This document shows positions 24,590-33,067 of a stretch of DNA of 58,541 nt, in pieces. How positions within the stretch are numbered: position 1 is the stretch's first letter; every line of letters starts with the position of its first letter. The notes beneath the pieces were generated by a model, which worked only from the letters and a program-made list of their open reading frames with translations, had not been told where the DNA came from and did no database searches. Made by a program: the position numbers and the translations under genes. The stretch is from JBGAWK01 sp044227665 (GTDB taxonomy: Bacteria; Bacteroidota; Bacteroidia; Chitinophagales; JADIYW01). The stretch covers positions 1 through 58,541 of the forward strand of contig JBGAWK010000010.1 of NCBI GenBank assembly GCA_044227665.1, in the 5' to 3' direction.

Positions 24590-25432
24590 ATGTCAGACAA
24601 AATCAACTATGCCACAGCTACTATGGATGATATCGTCTTTGAAGGACGTAACAAAAGCTATGGTGCTTATGAGCTTAGAAAAATATATTCCAAATATGCT
24701 ACACGAGGATTGATAATAGCTGTATTTGCTTTTATCGCTTTTGTACTACTAGCACAAGTGGACTACTCTTTCTTGAGAAAAAAAACCAATGAAACGGAGA
24801 TATCCGTAGAGACTACTGATGTGGACCTTCCCAAAGATCAGCCTGTAGATCCTACCAAACCACCACCACCACCACCGCCACCGCCGCCACAGGCACCACA
24901 GATGAAGTTTGTGGAGATGGTGGTAAAGAAAGATGAGCAGGTAGCAGATGATGTGGTTCATAGCCAAGAAGAGTTGCAAGAGCCTAAGCAGATTTCAAAT
25001 CAAGATAAAGAAGGTGATGAAAATGCTAAATTTGTTGCTAAAGATCCCGATGCTCCTGTAGGAAATGGTCCCGCCGTAATAGAGCCAGCCCCTATCAAAG
25101 AAGACCCTAAGGAAGACGAGATATTTACCATAGTAGAAGATAAACCCGCCTTCCCTGGAGGGCCTGCTGAACTTCAGAAATACTTAGCAAAGAATATCAG
25201 ATATCCCGACTTTGCCAAGGAAAACCAAATCAAAGGCACTTGTGCTGTAGAGTTTGTGGTAGAAAAAGATGGTAGTATCTCTGATATTAAAGTATTGAAA
25301 GATATAGGAGGTGGCTGTGGTGATGAGGCTGTGCGCGTAATAAAGTCTATGCCTAAGTGGGAACCTGGCAAGCAAAGAGGTAAAGCAGTACGTGTAAAGT
25401 TTACGCTTCCTGTACAGTTTCGACTTCAATAG
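24590..25432 (+). CDS. tonB: TonB-family energy transducer
   Basis: The protein has 280 residues: a cytoplasmic N-terminus (DIVFEGRNKSYGAYELRKIY, typical of Bacteroidota TonB), one membrane helix near residues 43-62, a Pro-rich periplasmic linker with ten consecutive prolines near residue 91, and a C-terminal TonB domain (KPAFPGGPAELQKYL, then KGTCAVEFVVEKDGSIS, then KPxW-like MPKWEPGKQRGK). It transmits ExbB/ExbD energy to TonB-dependent receptors. A strong terminator ends the operon. Confidence 0.93.
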   Translation: MSDKINYATATMDDIVFEGRNKSYGAYELRKIYSKYATRGLIIAVFAFIAFVLLAQVDYSFLRKKTNETEISVETTDVDLPKDQPVDPTKPPPPPPPPPPQAPQMKFVEMVVKKDEQVADDVVHSQEELQEPKQISNQDKEGDENAKFVAKDPDAPVGNGPAVIEPAPIKEDPKEDEIFTIVEDKPAFPGGPAELQKYLAKNIRYPDFAKENQIKGTCAVEFVVEKDGSISDIKVLKDIGGGCGDEAVRVIKSMPKWEPGKQRGKAVRVKFTLPVQFRLQ

Positions 25433-25459
25433 TATATAGTACCTAAAAAGTAGATTCTT

Positions 25460-25486
25460 GAGGGGGCTTGCTACGCAAGCCCCCTC
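25460..25486 (+). terminator. Intrinsic terminator of the exbB-exbD-exbD-tonB operon
   Basis: Perfect 12-bp stem GAGGGGGCTTGC/GCAAGCCCCCTC with a TAC loop, followed by ATTTTTTT. Confidence 0.92.
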
Positions 25487-25543
25487 ATTTTTTTGTATAA
25501 GTGGCAAGTACTACATTCTCATCCTGCTATATATCTTTATATA

Positions 25544-26461
25544 ATGCTTGGCGTGTTTGTGATTTGCTACCTGATTTTATCCATACTCATAGGATTATGG
25601 GCGGCACGACGGGTACGCAATGCCGAAGACTTTATGTTGGCAGGTCGGAGTCTTCCATTGGGTCTTGCCACTTTTACCGTATTTGCTACATGGTTCGGTT
25701 CAGAAACGCTATTAGGAGCATCTGCTACCTTTGCAGAAGAAGGTCTTCTTGGCGTTATTGAAGATCCCTTTGGTGCATCGCTCTGTTTGATATTAGTAGG
25801 GCTGTTTTTTGCGAAATATTTTTATAGGCTGAATTTGCTTACGCTAAGTGATTTTTTCAGAGATAGATTTGGTGTGCGTGCAGAGTTGGTTTCTGCTATA
25901 TGTATGGCATTGTCTTTTTTTGCATGGGTAGCAGGACAGCTTACAGCATTGGGCATAGTCATTCACGCTATTTTTGGATGGACTATAGGGCAAGGTGTTA
26001 TGCTCTCTACACTTATAGTCACGTTATACACTATAGCCGGAGGAATGTGGAGTGTTGCCATTACTGATTTTGTGCAAACTATATTTATTATAGTTGGGAT
26101 TACTTTTGTAGCCATCTTTATTACCCCCTCCGACATGAGCTGGGATACTATTCCTCTGCCGAAGGATTTTTTTGCGTTCACACCTCGTGAGGTTACAATG
26201 ATGGATGTGCTAGACTATCTATGTGCATGGATTACATTAGGTTTGGGATCTATACCCAGCCAAGATATCTTCCAGCGTGTGATGTCTTCTAAAGATGAGA
26301 CCATCGCTGCTCGCTCTGCCATACTTGCCGGAATAATGTATCTAGTGATAGGTATGATACCCTTATATCTAGCTTTTATGGCTAAATATGTATGGCACAT
26401 CCATGTGGAAGACAATCAGGCATTACTTACTACCTTGGTAATGCAACGCACCCCATGGTGA
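25544..26461 (+). CDS. Sodium:solute symporter, N-terminal two thirds (frameshifted gene)
   Basis: The ATG at 25544 directly starts the first membrane helix (MLGVFVICYLILSILIGLW); a TTG at 25493 lies in the T-run of the preceding terminator. Helices and the SSS motif (NAEDFMLAGRSLPLGLATFTVFATWFGSETLLG) are typical. The frame ends at 26461 (MQRTPW then stop), where homologs would continue, and the remaining helices are in the +1 frame from 26455. Adding one C to the CCCC run at 26451-26454 would fuse both parts (TPMVIQILFF). This may be a real inactivating frameshift, a phase-variable run or a sequencing error. The substrate is unknown. Confidence 0.85.
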   Translation: MLGVFVICYLILSILIGLWAARRVRNAEDFMLAGRSLPLGLATFTVFATWFGSETLLGASATFAEEGLLGVIEDPFGASLCLILVGLFFAKYFYRLNLLTLSDFFRDRFGVRAELVSAICMALSFFAWVAGQLTALGIVIHAIFGWTIGQGVMLSTLIVTLYTIAGGMWSVAITDFVQTIFIIVGITFVAIFITPSDMSWDTIPLPKDFFAFTPREVTMMDVLDYLCAWITLGLGSIPSQDIFQRVMSSKDETIAARSAILAGIMYLVIGMIPLYLAFMAKYVWHIHVEDNQALLTTLVMQRTPW

Positions 26462-26910
26462 TTCAAATTTTATTCTTTGGTGCATTGATATCGGCAGTAT
26501 TAAGTACTGCCAGTGGTGCTATATTGGCACCAGCATCTGTAATAAGTGAAAACATAGTCAAGCCCTATTTCAAGAATATGAGCTCTAATAATTTGCTATT
26601 TATAGATCGTATAGCAGTAATATTTGTAGCGATAGTATCTATGCTATTAGCATTAGGGAATACCAATATATATGAAGTGGTAGGAGAAGCATCGGCACTA
26701 GGGTTGGTTTCATTATTTGTACCTATGCTCATGGCCATGTATAGTAAGCATACATACGAAGAGGCTGCCATATTATCTATGGTCTCCGGCATGGGTACAT
26801 ATCTAATATTTATGCATATCGTACCTATAAGATTTCCTCCGCTACTATCAGGGTTGCTGATGAGTATGATGGGTTATATTATTCCTACATATTTATGGAG
26901 GAGCAGATAG
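26455..26910 (+). CDS. Sodium:solute symporter, C-terminal third (frameshifted gene)
   Basis: This is the continuation of the preceding symporter in another frame: MVIQILFFGALISAVLSTASGAILAPASVI is a well-known conserved SSS helix with small residues, followed by further membrane helices up to PTYLWRSR. Together the two parts would make a protein of about 455 residues, close to the family norm. An earlier in-frame ATG at 26392 overlaps the first part but encodes nothing related to the family, so 26455 marks where real homology begins. It is unlikely to be made as a separate protein. Confidence 0.8.
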   Translation: MVIQILFFGALISAVLSTASGAILAPASVISENIVKPYFKNMSSNNLLFIDRIAVIFVAIVSMLLALGNTNIYEVVGEASALGLVSLFVPMLMAMYSKHTYEEAAILSMVSGMGTYLIFMHIVPIRFPPLLSGLLMSMMGYIIPTYLWRSR

Positions 26911-26916
26911 TAGTAT

Positions 26917-27591
26917 TTATTTCTGATGCTTGAAAAGAACTTCATCTATCATGCCATATTCCTTAGCTTCTGGAGATGTCATCCAGTAGTCACGATCCGA
27001 GTCGGCAGATATTTTTTCCAAAGGCTGACCAGAATGGTTGGCAAGAATCTCATATAGCTCATCGCGAAGTTTTACAGTCTCCTTTAATGCTATCTCCATA
27101 TCGCTTACCTGACCTTGGGTGCCGCTCATAGGTTGGTGTATCATCACACGGCTATGCTTGAGTGCAGTACGTTTGCCATGCTGTCCCGCGCAAAGCAATA
27201 CTGCTGCCATAGATGCTGCAATACCTGTACATATTGTACTCACATCAGGGCGGATATATTGCATGGTATCATACATGCCTAATCCAGCATATACACTACC
27301 CCCTGGGCTGTTGATATATATCTGCACATCACGAGAGGGGTCGGCAGATTCTAAAAACAGCAATTGTGCAGTTACGATATTGCCCACATAATCATCTATT
27401 TGAGTGCCTAAGAATATAATCCTATCCATCATAAGGCGAGAAAATACATCCAATGCTGCTATGTTCATAGGTCTCTCTTCTATAATATTAGGCGTGAGAC
27501 CATATACTTTGTTGATATATGCTTCTAAATGACCACTATTCATTCCTTCGTGGTGGGTAGCGTACTTTCTAAATTCTTTGCCGAAGTCCAT
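26917..27591 (-). CDS. clpP: ATP-dependent Clp protease proteolytic subunit
   Basis: The protein has 224 residues. The catalytic triad is visible: Ser127 in GIAASMAAVLLCAG, His152 in SRVMIHQP, and Asp201 in SDRDYWM. INSPGGSVYAGLGMYDTMQYI is the usual oligomerisation and active-site strand. It degrades unfolded proteins with ClpX or ClpA-type chaperones in the cytosol. It lies 3 bases after tig, so the two form one operon. No clpX follows; the next gene is the convergent symporter. Confidence 0.96.
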   Translation of the reverse strand: MDFGKEFRKYATHHEGMNSGHLEAYINKVYGLTPNIIEERPMNIAALDVFSRLMMDRIIFLGTQIDDYVGNIVTAQLLFLESADPSRDVQIYINSPGGSVYAGLGMYDTMQYIRPDVSTICTGIAASMAAVLLCAGQHGKRTALKHSRVMIHQPMSGTQGQVSDMEIALKETVKLRDELYEILANHSGQPLEKISADSDRDYWMTSPEAKEYGMIDEVLFKHQK

Positions 27592-27594
27592 GTC

Positions 27595-28917
27595 TTACTT
27601 TTTATCTTTATTTATAAAATCATCGAAACTTACAGCTTCATGTACTATCGTGATTTTATCTCTAAGATAATCAAACAATTTATGTTCCAATACTGCCTCG
27701 TATGACTTTTTGGCATGGTCTTCTTTTTTAAGCATATTTTCATTGAACATATCTAAAGTTGCATCATCAATACCTGCTCCTGTAGGATTGTATTGTGCAA
27801 ACATCTTTGCCAATTCTGCTCTGGAATGTGCAGCAATTTCTGTCCTATCTACATATAGATTGCTCTTCTTTAGGGAGTCTATAAGTAACATCCAACGGTA
27901 GTCTGACAAGAATTCCTCGAAGTTGTTGATGTCTTTCTCTTCTTTTATTACCTTTTGTAAAAATTGCTCCGGGAGTTGGAAGTCTAGTCTGTCCTTCAAT
28001 GCCTTAAAGATCTTGTTGTTGGCATCATTTCTTGCCAAGCTATTCAAATATTCCTTAAGGTCTGATTTTATAAGATTCTTGGCTTCTTCTTCAGAGCCGA
28101 CCTTTCCCTCTCCAAATGCTTTGTCAAAGAATTCTTGATTAAGCTCTGATTTACCGTAGCTCGTGATTTTAGTGATAGTCATATCAAAATTCTCGTTAAC
28201 TTCGACATTGTCATCTGCTTTGAGGATGATTTTAAATATTTCATCACGTGTCTTGTCTAAGGCTTCAAAAATATTTATGCTTAGGGTATCACCAGCTTTC
28301 TTACTAAGTATTTCTGCTTTTAGTTTTTCATCTTTTATCATTTTAAAGTTGATAAAAGTGGTCTGAGAGAGGCCCTCTTCTTTATCTTTTTCTGTAAGGG
28401 TACACTCGAAGAAGTCGTTGTCGGAGCTAAAGCTATCCGGATTGCTCACCTCGCCATGTCTGGAGCGCAAATTATCCATTTCTTTATCCAAAAGATTGTC
28501 ATCCACTTGAATATCACTTTCGCTTACGCTAAAGTCTTTATTGATATATTTGTCAATATCAATTTCTGGTGCTATGCCTATTTCAAAATCCAGGGTATAG
28601 CTTTGTGGATTATTGACATCTAGGTCATCTACTTGTGAAACGGGTATTGGACTTGCAATGATGTCTATTTTATTTTCTTGTAGATAACCGTATAGACTAT
28701 TGATTACGGCCTTGTTTAATTCATCATACATCAAGCTGCCACCATACATTTTTTTGATAAGTGGTACAGGTACCATGCCTTTTCTGAATCCCTTGATGGT
28801 AGCTGTTTTACTAAGTTTCTTTATGCCTTCTTGTACTTTGCCGAAATAGTCTTCGGGAGAAGCTGTAATACTGATAGTGGCTTGCAAGGGTGCTGTTTCT
28901 TGTTTGGTAATATTCAC
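27595..28917 (-). CDS. tig: Trigger factor
   Basis: The protein has 440 residues. The N-terminal ribosome-binding domain is clear (FGKVQEGIKKLSKTATIKGFRKGMVPVPLIKKMYG, the Bacteroidota form of the GFRxGKVP signature). A divergent middle domain and an extended helical C-terminal chaperone domain follow. Trigger factor binds ribosomes and folds nascent chains. It sits between tRNA-Leu and clpP, the common Bacteroidota order. The start ATG follows a tRNA terminator by about 30 bases, so transcription may depend on readthrough or a promoter inside the hairpin region. Confidence 0.93.
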   Translation of the reverse strand: MNITKQETAPLQATISITASPEDYFGKVQEGIKKLSKTATIKGFRKGMVPVPLIKKMYGGSLMYDELNKAVINSLYGYLQENKIDIIASPIPVSQVDDLDVNNPQSYTLDFEIGIAPEIDIDKYINKDFSVSESDIQVDDNLLDKEMDNLRSRHGEVSNPDSFSSDNDFFECTLTEKDKEEGLSQTTFINFKMIKDEKLKAEILSKKAGDTLSINIFEALDKTRDEIFKIILKADDNVEVNENFDMTITKITSYGKSELNQEFFDKAFGEGKVGSEEEAKNLIKSDLKEYLNSLARNDANNKIFKALKDRLDFQLPEQFLQKVIKEEKDINNFEEFLSDYRWMLLIDSLKKSNLYVDRTEIAAHSRAELAKMFAQYNPTGAGIDDATLDMFNENMLKKEDHAKKSYEAVLEHKLFDYLRDKITIVHEAVSFDDFINKDKK

Positions 28918-28952
28918 TGTTAGAATTTTTTATATATGCTATATTAAAAAAA

Positions 28953-28974
28953 GACTTCTTCGCTAGAAGAAGTC
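28953..28974 (-). terminator. Hairpin terminator after tRNA-Leu, before tig
   Basis: On the minus strand: GACTTCTTC, loop TAGC, GAAGAAGTC, then TTTTTTT. It follows the tRNA 3' end by 10 bases and precedes tig by about 35 bases. Confidence 0.8.
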
Positions 28975-28984
28975 CTTTTCTTTG

Positions 28985-29065
28985 TGCGGATGGAGGGACT
29001 CGAACCCCCATGGTCACCCGCTAGATCCTAAGTCTAGTGCGTCTACCAATTTCGCCACATCCGCA
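28985..29065 (-). tRNA. tRNA-Leu (anticodon UAG)
   Basis: An 81-base cloverleaf on the minus strand: acceptor arms TGCGGAT/ATCCGCA pair fully, the D-arm has GGTAGACGC, the anticodon stem is CTAGA/TCTAG with loop CTTAGGA giving anticodon TAG, there is an extended variable region (CGGGTGACCAT), and the T-arm contains GTTCGAGTC. The CCA end is not encoded. Confidence 0.95.
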
Positions 29066-29084
29066 AAATACCCAATTGGGTGTG

Positions 29085-29092
29085 CAAAGATA
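29085..29092 (-). promoter_or_regulatory. -7 promoter element of the tRNA-Leu gene
   Basis: On the minus strand it reads TATCTTTG, a perfect TAnnTTTG, 19 bases before the tRNA 5' end. The upstream TTTTG lies closer than the usual 19-21 bases. Confidence 0.6.
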
Positions 29093-29142
29093 AAATATTT
29101 TTATGCAAAATAAAAAACTATATCGGTGGTAATAATAAATTA

Positions 29143-30093
29143 TTATTGCGTTACAGCATATTTTCCCTCATAGGAAGCAGAAAATTCTTTATATACCTCA
29201 CTTATGCCTTTTCGAAGTTCTATAGTATGCTTCCACCCTAGGCTGTGTAGTCTGCTCACATCCGTGAGCTTACGGGGAGTGCCGTCGGGCTTTGTCGTAT
29301 CGTGGACTATAGCTCCTGTATAGCCTACAATATCTTTGATAAGCATAGCTAAGTCTTTAATGCGTATCTCTTCGCCTGTACCACAATTTACAAATTCGTC
29401 GCTACTATAGTTTTCCATGAGAAAAAAACAGGCATCTGCCAGATCATCTACATGTAGGAACTCACGGAAAGGTGTCCCAGTACCCCATAAGACTACTTCG
29501 GGGCTGTTATTAATTTTTGCTTCGTGAAACTTGCGTATCAATGCTGGCAATACATGCGAATTATTGAGGTCGTAATTGTCATTAGAACCATACAGGTTTG
29601 TAGGCATGGCAGAAATGAAATCGCAGCCGTATTGCCGTCTGTAGCTTTCACAAAGTTTTATACCGGCAATCTTGGCTATGGCATAAGGTTCATTGGTAGG
29701 CTCAAGATAGCCAGAAAGCAGGTATTCTTCTTTCAGGGGCTGTGGTGCCATCTTGGGATATATGCAGGTACTCCCTAGAAATAATAGCTTTTTCACACCT
29801 GTGCTATAGGCAGCATGTATGGTGTTACATTCTATCATGAGATTATTATATAGAAAGTCTGCCCTAAATACATTATTGGCATGTATGCCACCAACTTTCG
29901 CAGCGGCGACAAATACATAATCGGGACGATGTTGCTCAAACCATTCTTGGGTAGCCTTTTGGTCTATGAGATTGAGTGTGGCAGAGTCAGCAGTGAGTAT
30001 ATTTTTATAGCCTTCAAGTTGTAGTTTTCTTACTATCGCAGAACCCACCATGCCGCGATGTCCTGCTATATATATTTTAGCATTCTTTTGCAT
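29143..30093 (-). CDS. fcl: GDP-L-fucose synthase
   Basis: The protein has 316 residues and is an extended SDR: N-terminal IYIAGHRGMVGSAIVRKL (the GxxGxxG variant of Fcl), the catalytic Ser region LFLGSTCIYPKMAPQPL, and YAIAKIAG (YxxxK). LYGSNDNYDLNNSHVLPALIRKF is typical of GDP-fucose synthases. It performs 3,5-epimerisation and reduction of GDP-4-keto-6-deoxy-mannose to GDP-L-fucose. It starts 19 bases after gmd on the same strand. Confidence 0.95.
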   Translation of the reverse strand: MQKNAKIYIAGHRGMVGSAIVRKLQLEGYKNILTADSATLNLIDQKATQEWFEQHRPDYVFVAAAKVGGIHANNVFRADFLYNNLMIECNTIHAAYSTGVKKLLFLGSTCIYPKMAPQPLKEEYLLSGYLEPTNEPYAIAKIAGIKLCESYRRQYGCDFISAMPTNLYGSNDNYDLNNSHVLPALIRKFHEAKINNSPEVVLWGTGTPFREFLHVDDLADACFFLMENYSSDEFVNCGTGEEIRIKDLAMLIKDIVGYTGAIVHDTTKPDGTPRKLTDVSRLHSLGWKHTIELRKGISEVYKEFSASYEGKYAVTQ

Positions 30094-30112
30094 CTCTCGT
30101 AAAGGGATAATA

Positions 30113-31225
30113 CTATTCGTGATAATTAAAGACTTTATGACCTCCTTCCAAGAGATATTTGTCTCTCTTGAATAGTCTAAGGTCGGATTTCATCATATCT
30201 TTTACTAATGAGGAGAGGTCGTGCTTGGGATTCCAGCCCAATTTTGTCTTAGACTTGGTAGGGTCTCCTATGAGTAAGTCCACTTCTGTGGGTCTGAAAT
30301 AGCGTGGATCTATGGCTACTACCTCTGTGCCTACAGCAACCTGATATTCGGGATTAGAGCAACTTTCTACTACGCCTTTCTCCTCTGCACCACTACCTGT
30401 GAACGATAGGGTTATGCCTACTTCTGCAAATGCCATGCGCACAAAGTCACGCACTTCTGTAGTCTTGCCAGTGGCTATGACATAGTCCTCAGGTTCGGAC
30501 TGCTGAAGGATAAGATACATGGCTTCTACATAGTCTTTGGCATGTCCCCAGTCGCGTTTTGCATTTAGATTGCCTAAAAAGAGCTTGTCTTGCAAGCCCA
30601 AGGCTATCCTAGAGACAGCTCTTGTAATCTTTCGTGTTACAAAGGTTTCGCCTCGCAATGGAGATTCATGGTTGAAGAGGATACCATTGCAAGCATATAT
30701 GCCGTAGGCTTCTCTGTAGTTGACAGTAATCCAGTAAGCATACATCTTAGCTACAGCATACGGCGAGCGTGGATAGAACGGCGTTTTCTCCGACTGCGGT
30801 ATCTCTTGCACCTTGCCATATAGCTCTGAAGTAGATGCTTGGTAGAGGCGTGTCTTATCTTTGAGTCCCAATAGGCGTATAGCTTCCAAAAGACGTAAAG
30901 AACCCACAGCATCTACATTGGCAGTATATTCTGGCGTATCAAAGCTCACCTTCACGTGCGACATGGCTCCTAAGTTGTAAATTTCGTCTGGCTGCACATC
31001 CTGAACTATGCGAATAAGATTTGTAGAATCACTAAGGTCTCCGTAGTGTAGAAAAAGATTTCTGTTGGTAACATGTGGGTCTTGATAGAGGTGGTCAATT
31101 CTATCTGTATTAAATAGTGAGGAGCGACGTTTTATGCCATGTACTTCATATCCTTTCTGTAATAGTAGTTCCGCTAAATAAGCGCCATCTTGTCCTGTAA
31201 TTCCAGTAATTAATGCTTTTTTCAT
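30113..31225 (-). CDS. gmd: GDP-mannose 4,6-dehydratase
   Basis: The start at 31225 (MKKALITGITGQDGAYLAELLL) is chosen; the frame is open further up to 31336, but the extra residues do not belong to the family and would run into the divergent purN. The 370 residues contain the NAD(P)-binding TGITGQDG, the Thr/Ser and YAVAKMYAYW catalytic residues, and the Gmd-specific NHESPLRGETFVTRKI. The enzyme makes GDP-4-keto-6-deoxymannose, the substrate of the adjacent Fcl. A consensus promoter lies just upstream. Confidence 0.95.
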   Translation of the reverse strand: MKKALITGITGQDGAYLAELLLQKGYEVHGIKRRSSLFNTDRIDHLYQDPHVTNRNLFLHYGDLSDSTNLIRIVQDVQPDEIYNLGAMSHVKVSFDTPEYTANVDAVGSLRLLEAIRLLGLKDKTRLYQASTSELYGKVQEIPQSEKTPFYPRSPYAVAKMYAYWITVNYREAYGIYACNGILFNHESPLRGETFVTRKITRAVSRIALGLQDKLFLGNLNAKRDWGHAKDYVEAMYLILQQSEPEDYVIATGKTTEVRDFVRMAFAEVGITLSFTGSGAEEKGVVESCSNPEYQVAVGTEVVAIDPRYFRPTEVDLLIGDPTKSKTKLGWNPKHDLSSLVKDMMKSDLRLFKRDKYLLEGGHKVFNYHE

Positions 31226-31246
31226 TAAAAAAATTATAGTAGGGAG

Positions 31247-31279
31247 CAAAAATACACAATGATTTTGTTTATTCGCAAA
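31247..31279 (-). promoter_or_regulatory. Consensus promoter for gmd-fcl
   Basis: On the minus strand: TTTG (31276-31279), a 21-base spacer, and TATTTTTG (31247-31254). The -7 element ends 22 bases before the gmd ATG, and the -33 element lies in the short region before purN. Confidence 0.65.
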
Positions 31280-31283
31280 ATAT

Positions 31284-31868
31284 ATGGAAAAGCCGAAATA
31301 TAGGATAGCCATCTTTGCATCTGGAGCAGGTAGCAATGCTAGAAACTTTTGCCAATATTTTGAGCATCATGCACAGGTGGAAATTTCCCTTTTGCTTTCC
31401 AACAAGAAGGATTCTGGAATTCCTGCCATAGCCCATGATTTTAATGTTCCTTATTTTATTTTTAACAGAGAGCAATTTTATGATACAAGAGATGTATTGC
31501 AGCTACTTCAAGAATATAATACTTCATTAGTAGTATTGGCAGGATTTCTATGGCTCATACCTCCCTATCTCATTGCTGAATACTCCAATAAAATTATAAA
31601 TATTCATCCTGCTCTTTTGCCAAAATATGGCGGCAAAGGTATGTATGGTATGCATGTTCATGAAGCAGTAATAGCAAATATGGAGATGGAGAGTGGCATA
31701 ACTATACATCTGGTAAATGAACACTATGATGAAGGTAAAATTTTGGATCAATACAAAGTAGAAATTTCCCCTACAGATACACCGAAATCTTTAGCGCAAA
31801 AAATTCATACTTTGGAATACGCTCATTTTCCTGCTGTAGTGGAGGAATTTCTTTTACAAGGAAAATAA
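31284..31868 (+). CDS. purN: Phosphoribosylglycinamide formyltransferase
   Basis: The protein has 194 residues: N-terminal IAIFASGAGSNARNFCQYF binds the substrate, and the catalytic segment NIHPALLPKYGGKGMYGMHVHEAV contains the essential Asn-His and the HxxxP pattern, with a downstream Asp in EHYDEGKI. It transfers a formyl group from 10-formyl-THF to GAR in purine synthesis. It is a single gene. Confidence 0.95.
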   Translation: MEKPKYRIAIFASGAGSNARNFCQYFEHHAQVEISLLLSNKKDSGIPAIAHDFNVPYFIFNREQFYDTRDVLQLLQEYNTSLVVLAGFLWLIPPYLIAEYSNKIINIHPALLPKYGGKGMYGMHVHEAVIANMEMESGITIHLVNEHYDEGKILDQYKVEISPTDTPKSLAQKIHTLEYAHFPAVVEEFLLQGK

Positions 31869-31965
31869 TTTTTACCTAAATATACATATATATCAAAATG
31901 ATGATGTGCTAACTCATTGATTTGCACATCATAATTCATTAACAAAGAAATAGGTGGGAATTTGT

Positions 31966-31973
31966 TAGCTTTG
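31966..31973 (+). promoter_or_regulatory. Possible -7 element of prfA
   Basis: TAGCTTTG matches TAnnTTTG and lies 16 bases before the prfA ATG. No clear -33 match. Confidence 0.4.
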
Positions 31974-31989
31974 CCCCTCTTTTTCACCT

Positions 31990-33060
31990 ATGCTGGATAA
32001 ATTAGAAGCCATAAAGATTCGTTGGAAACATTTGGAGCAGCAACTCAGCGACCCCTCTGTTTTGGGCAATATGCCTATATTCAAAAGGACGAGCAAGGAA
32101 TATCGCGACTTAGAACCCATAGTAAAAGCTTATGATACGTATGCACAAATAATGGGGAACATAACCTTTAATAAAGAGTTGATACAAACCGAGAAAGATG
32201 CGGAGATGCGCGAGATGGCATACGCTGACTTAGAGGTGTTGTCATTACAGAAAGAGAAACTTGAAGAAGAGATAAGAAAGCTGCTAGTGCCCAAAGATCC
32301 CGAGGATGACAAAAATGCCATTATAGAGATTCGTGCCGGTACGGGTGGCGACGAAGCCAGTCTCTTTGCCGGAGACCTCATGAAGATGTATATGCGCTAC
32401 TGTGATATTAAGGGATGGCGTACCGAGGTGATGAGTGAAAGCCCCGGAACGGCAGGTGGATATAAGGAGATTATCATAGAAGTGGAAGGGGAGGGTGCCT
32501 ATGGTCTCTTGAAATATGAAAGTGGTGTACATCGTGTACAGCGCGTCCCAGAGACGGAGTCGCAGGGACGTGTACATACATCTGCGGCTACGGTGGCAGT
32601 ACTTCCTGAAGCCGATGAACTGGACTTCGAGCTCAAAGAAACTGACTATCGCAAGGATACGTTCCGCTCCTCTGGAGCAGGTGGGCAGCATGTCAATAAA
32701 ACGGAGTCCGCCATACGCCTTACACACTATGCTACAGGCATAGTCGTGGAGTGTCAGGAGGGACGCTCCCAAATCAAGAACTATGAGATAGCTCTAAAAG
32801 TATTGCGTACACGCCTATATGAGAAGATGGTGGCGGAGAGACAAGAAGCTGTTGCCAAGCAGCGTCGTACTCTCGTATCTACAGGAGATCGCTCTGCTAA
32901 GATTAGAACTTACAATTGGCCACAAGGCAGGGTGACAGATCATAGGATAAATCTTACGCTGTATAATCTTGGACAAATCATACAAGGCGACCTCAACGAA
33001 ATCATAGAAAAGCTGATATTCGAGGAAAATGCAGAAAAACTGAAGTTAGGCGGCTTCTAA
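31990..33060 (+). CDS. prfA: Peptide chain release factor 1
   Basis: The protein has 356 residues. The peptidyl-tRNA hydrolysis motif GGQ is at residues 231-233 (SSGAGGQHVNKTESA). The codon-recognition tripeptide region reads VQRVPETESQGRVHTSAATVAVLPE, with PET in place of the enteric PAT, which is compatible with RF1. It terminates translation at UAA and UAG. It ends 7 bases from the convergent amidohydrolase. Confidence 0.95.
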   Translation: MLDKLEAIKIRWKHLEQQLSDPSVLGNMPIFKRTSKEYRDLEPIVKAYDTYAQIMGNITFNKELIQTEKDAEMREMAYADLEVLSLQKEKLEEEIRKLLVPKDPEDDKNAIIEIRAGTGGDEASLFAGDLMKMYMRYCDIKGWRTEVMSESPGTAGGYKEIIIEVEGEGAYGLLKYESGVHRVQRVPETESQGRVHTSAATVAVLPEADELDFELKETDYRKDTFRSSGAGGQHVNKTESAIRLTHYATGIVVECQEGRSQIKNYEIALKVLRTRLYEKMVAERQEAVAKQRRTLVSTGDRSAKIRTYNWPQGRVTDHRINLTLYNLGQIIQGDLNEIIEKLIFEENAEKLKLGGF

Positions 33061-33067
33061 TCTGCTG

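Noticed and set aside
24851..24895. CCA/CCG repeat resembling a simple-sequence repeat
   Set aside because: It encodes the proline-rich linker of TonB with mixed codons, so it is a normal protein feature rather than a phase-variable tract.
26392..26454. In-frame ATG upstream as start of the C-terminal symporter part
   Set aside because: The residues encoded before 26455 do not resemble the transporter family, while the other frame does up to that point.
31226..31336. N-terminal extension of gmd
   Set aside because: The additional 37 residues are not Gmd-like, and the family start MKKALITGITGQDG fits at 31225 behind a consensus promoter.
32284..32772. Long minus-strand ORF of 162 codons
   Set aside because: It lies entirely inside prfA on the opposite strand, and its translation has no recognisable family pattern.
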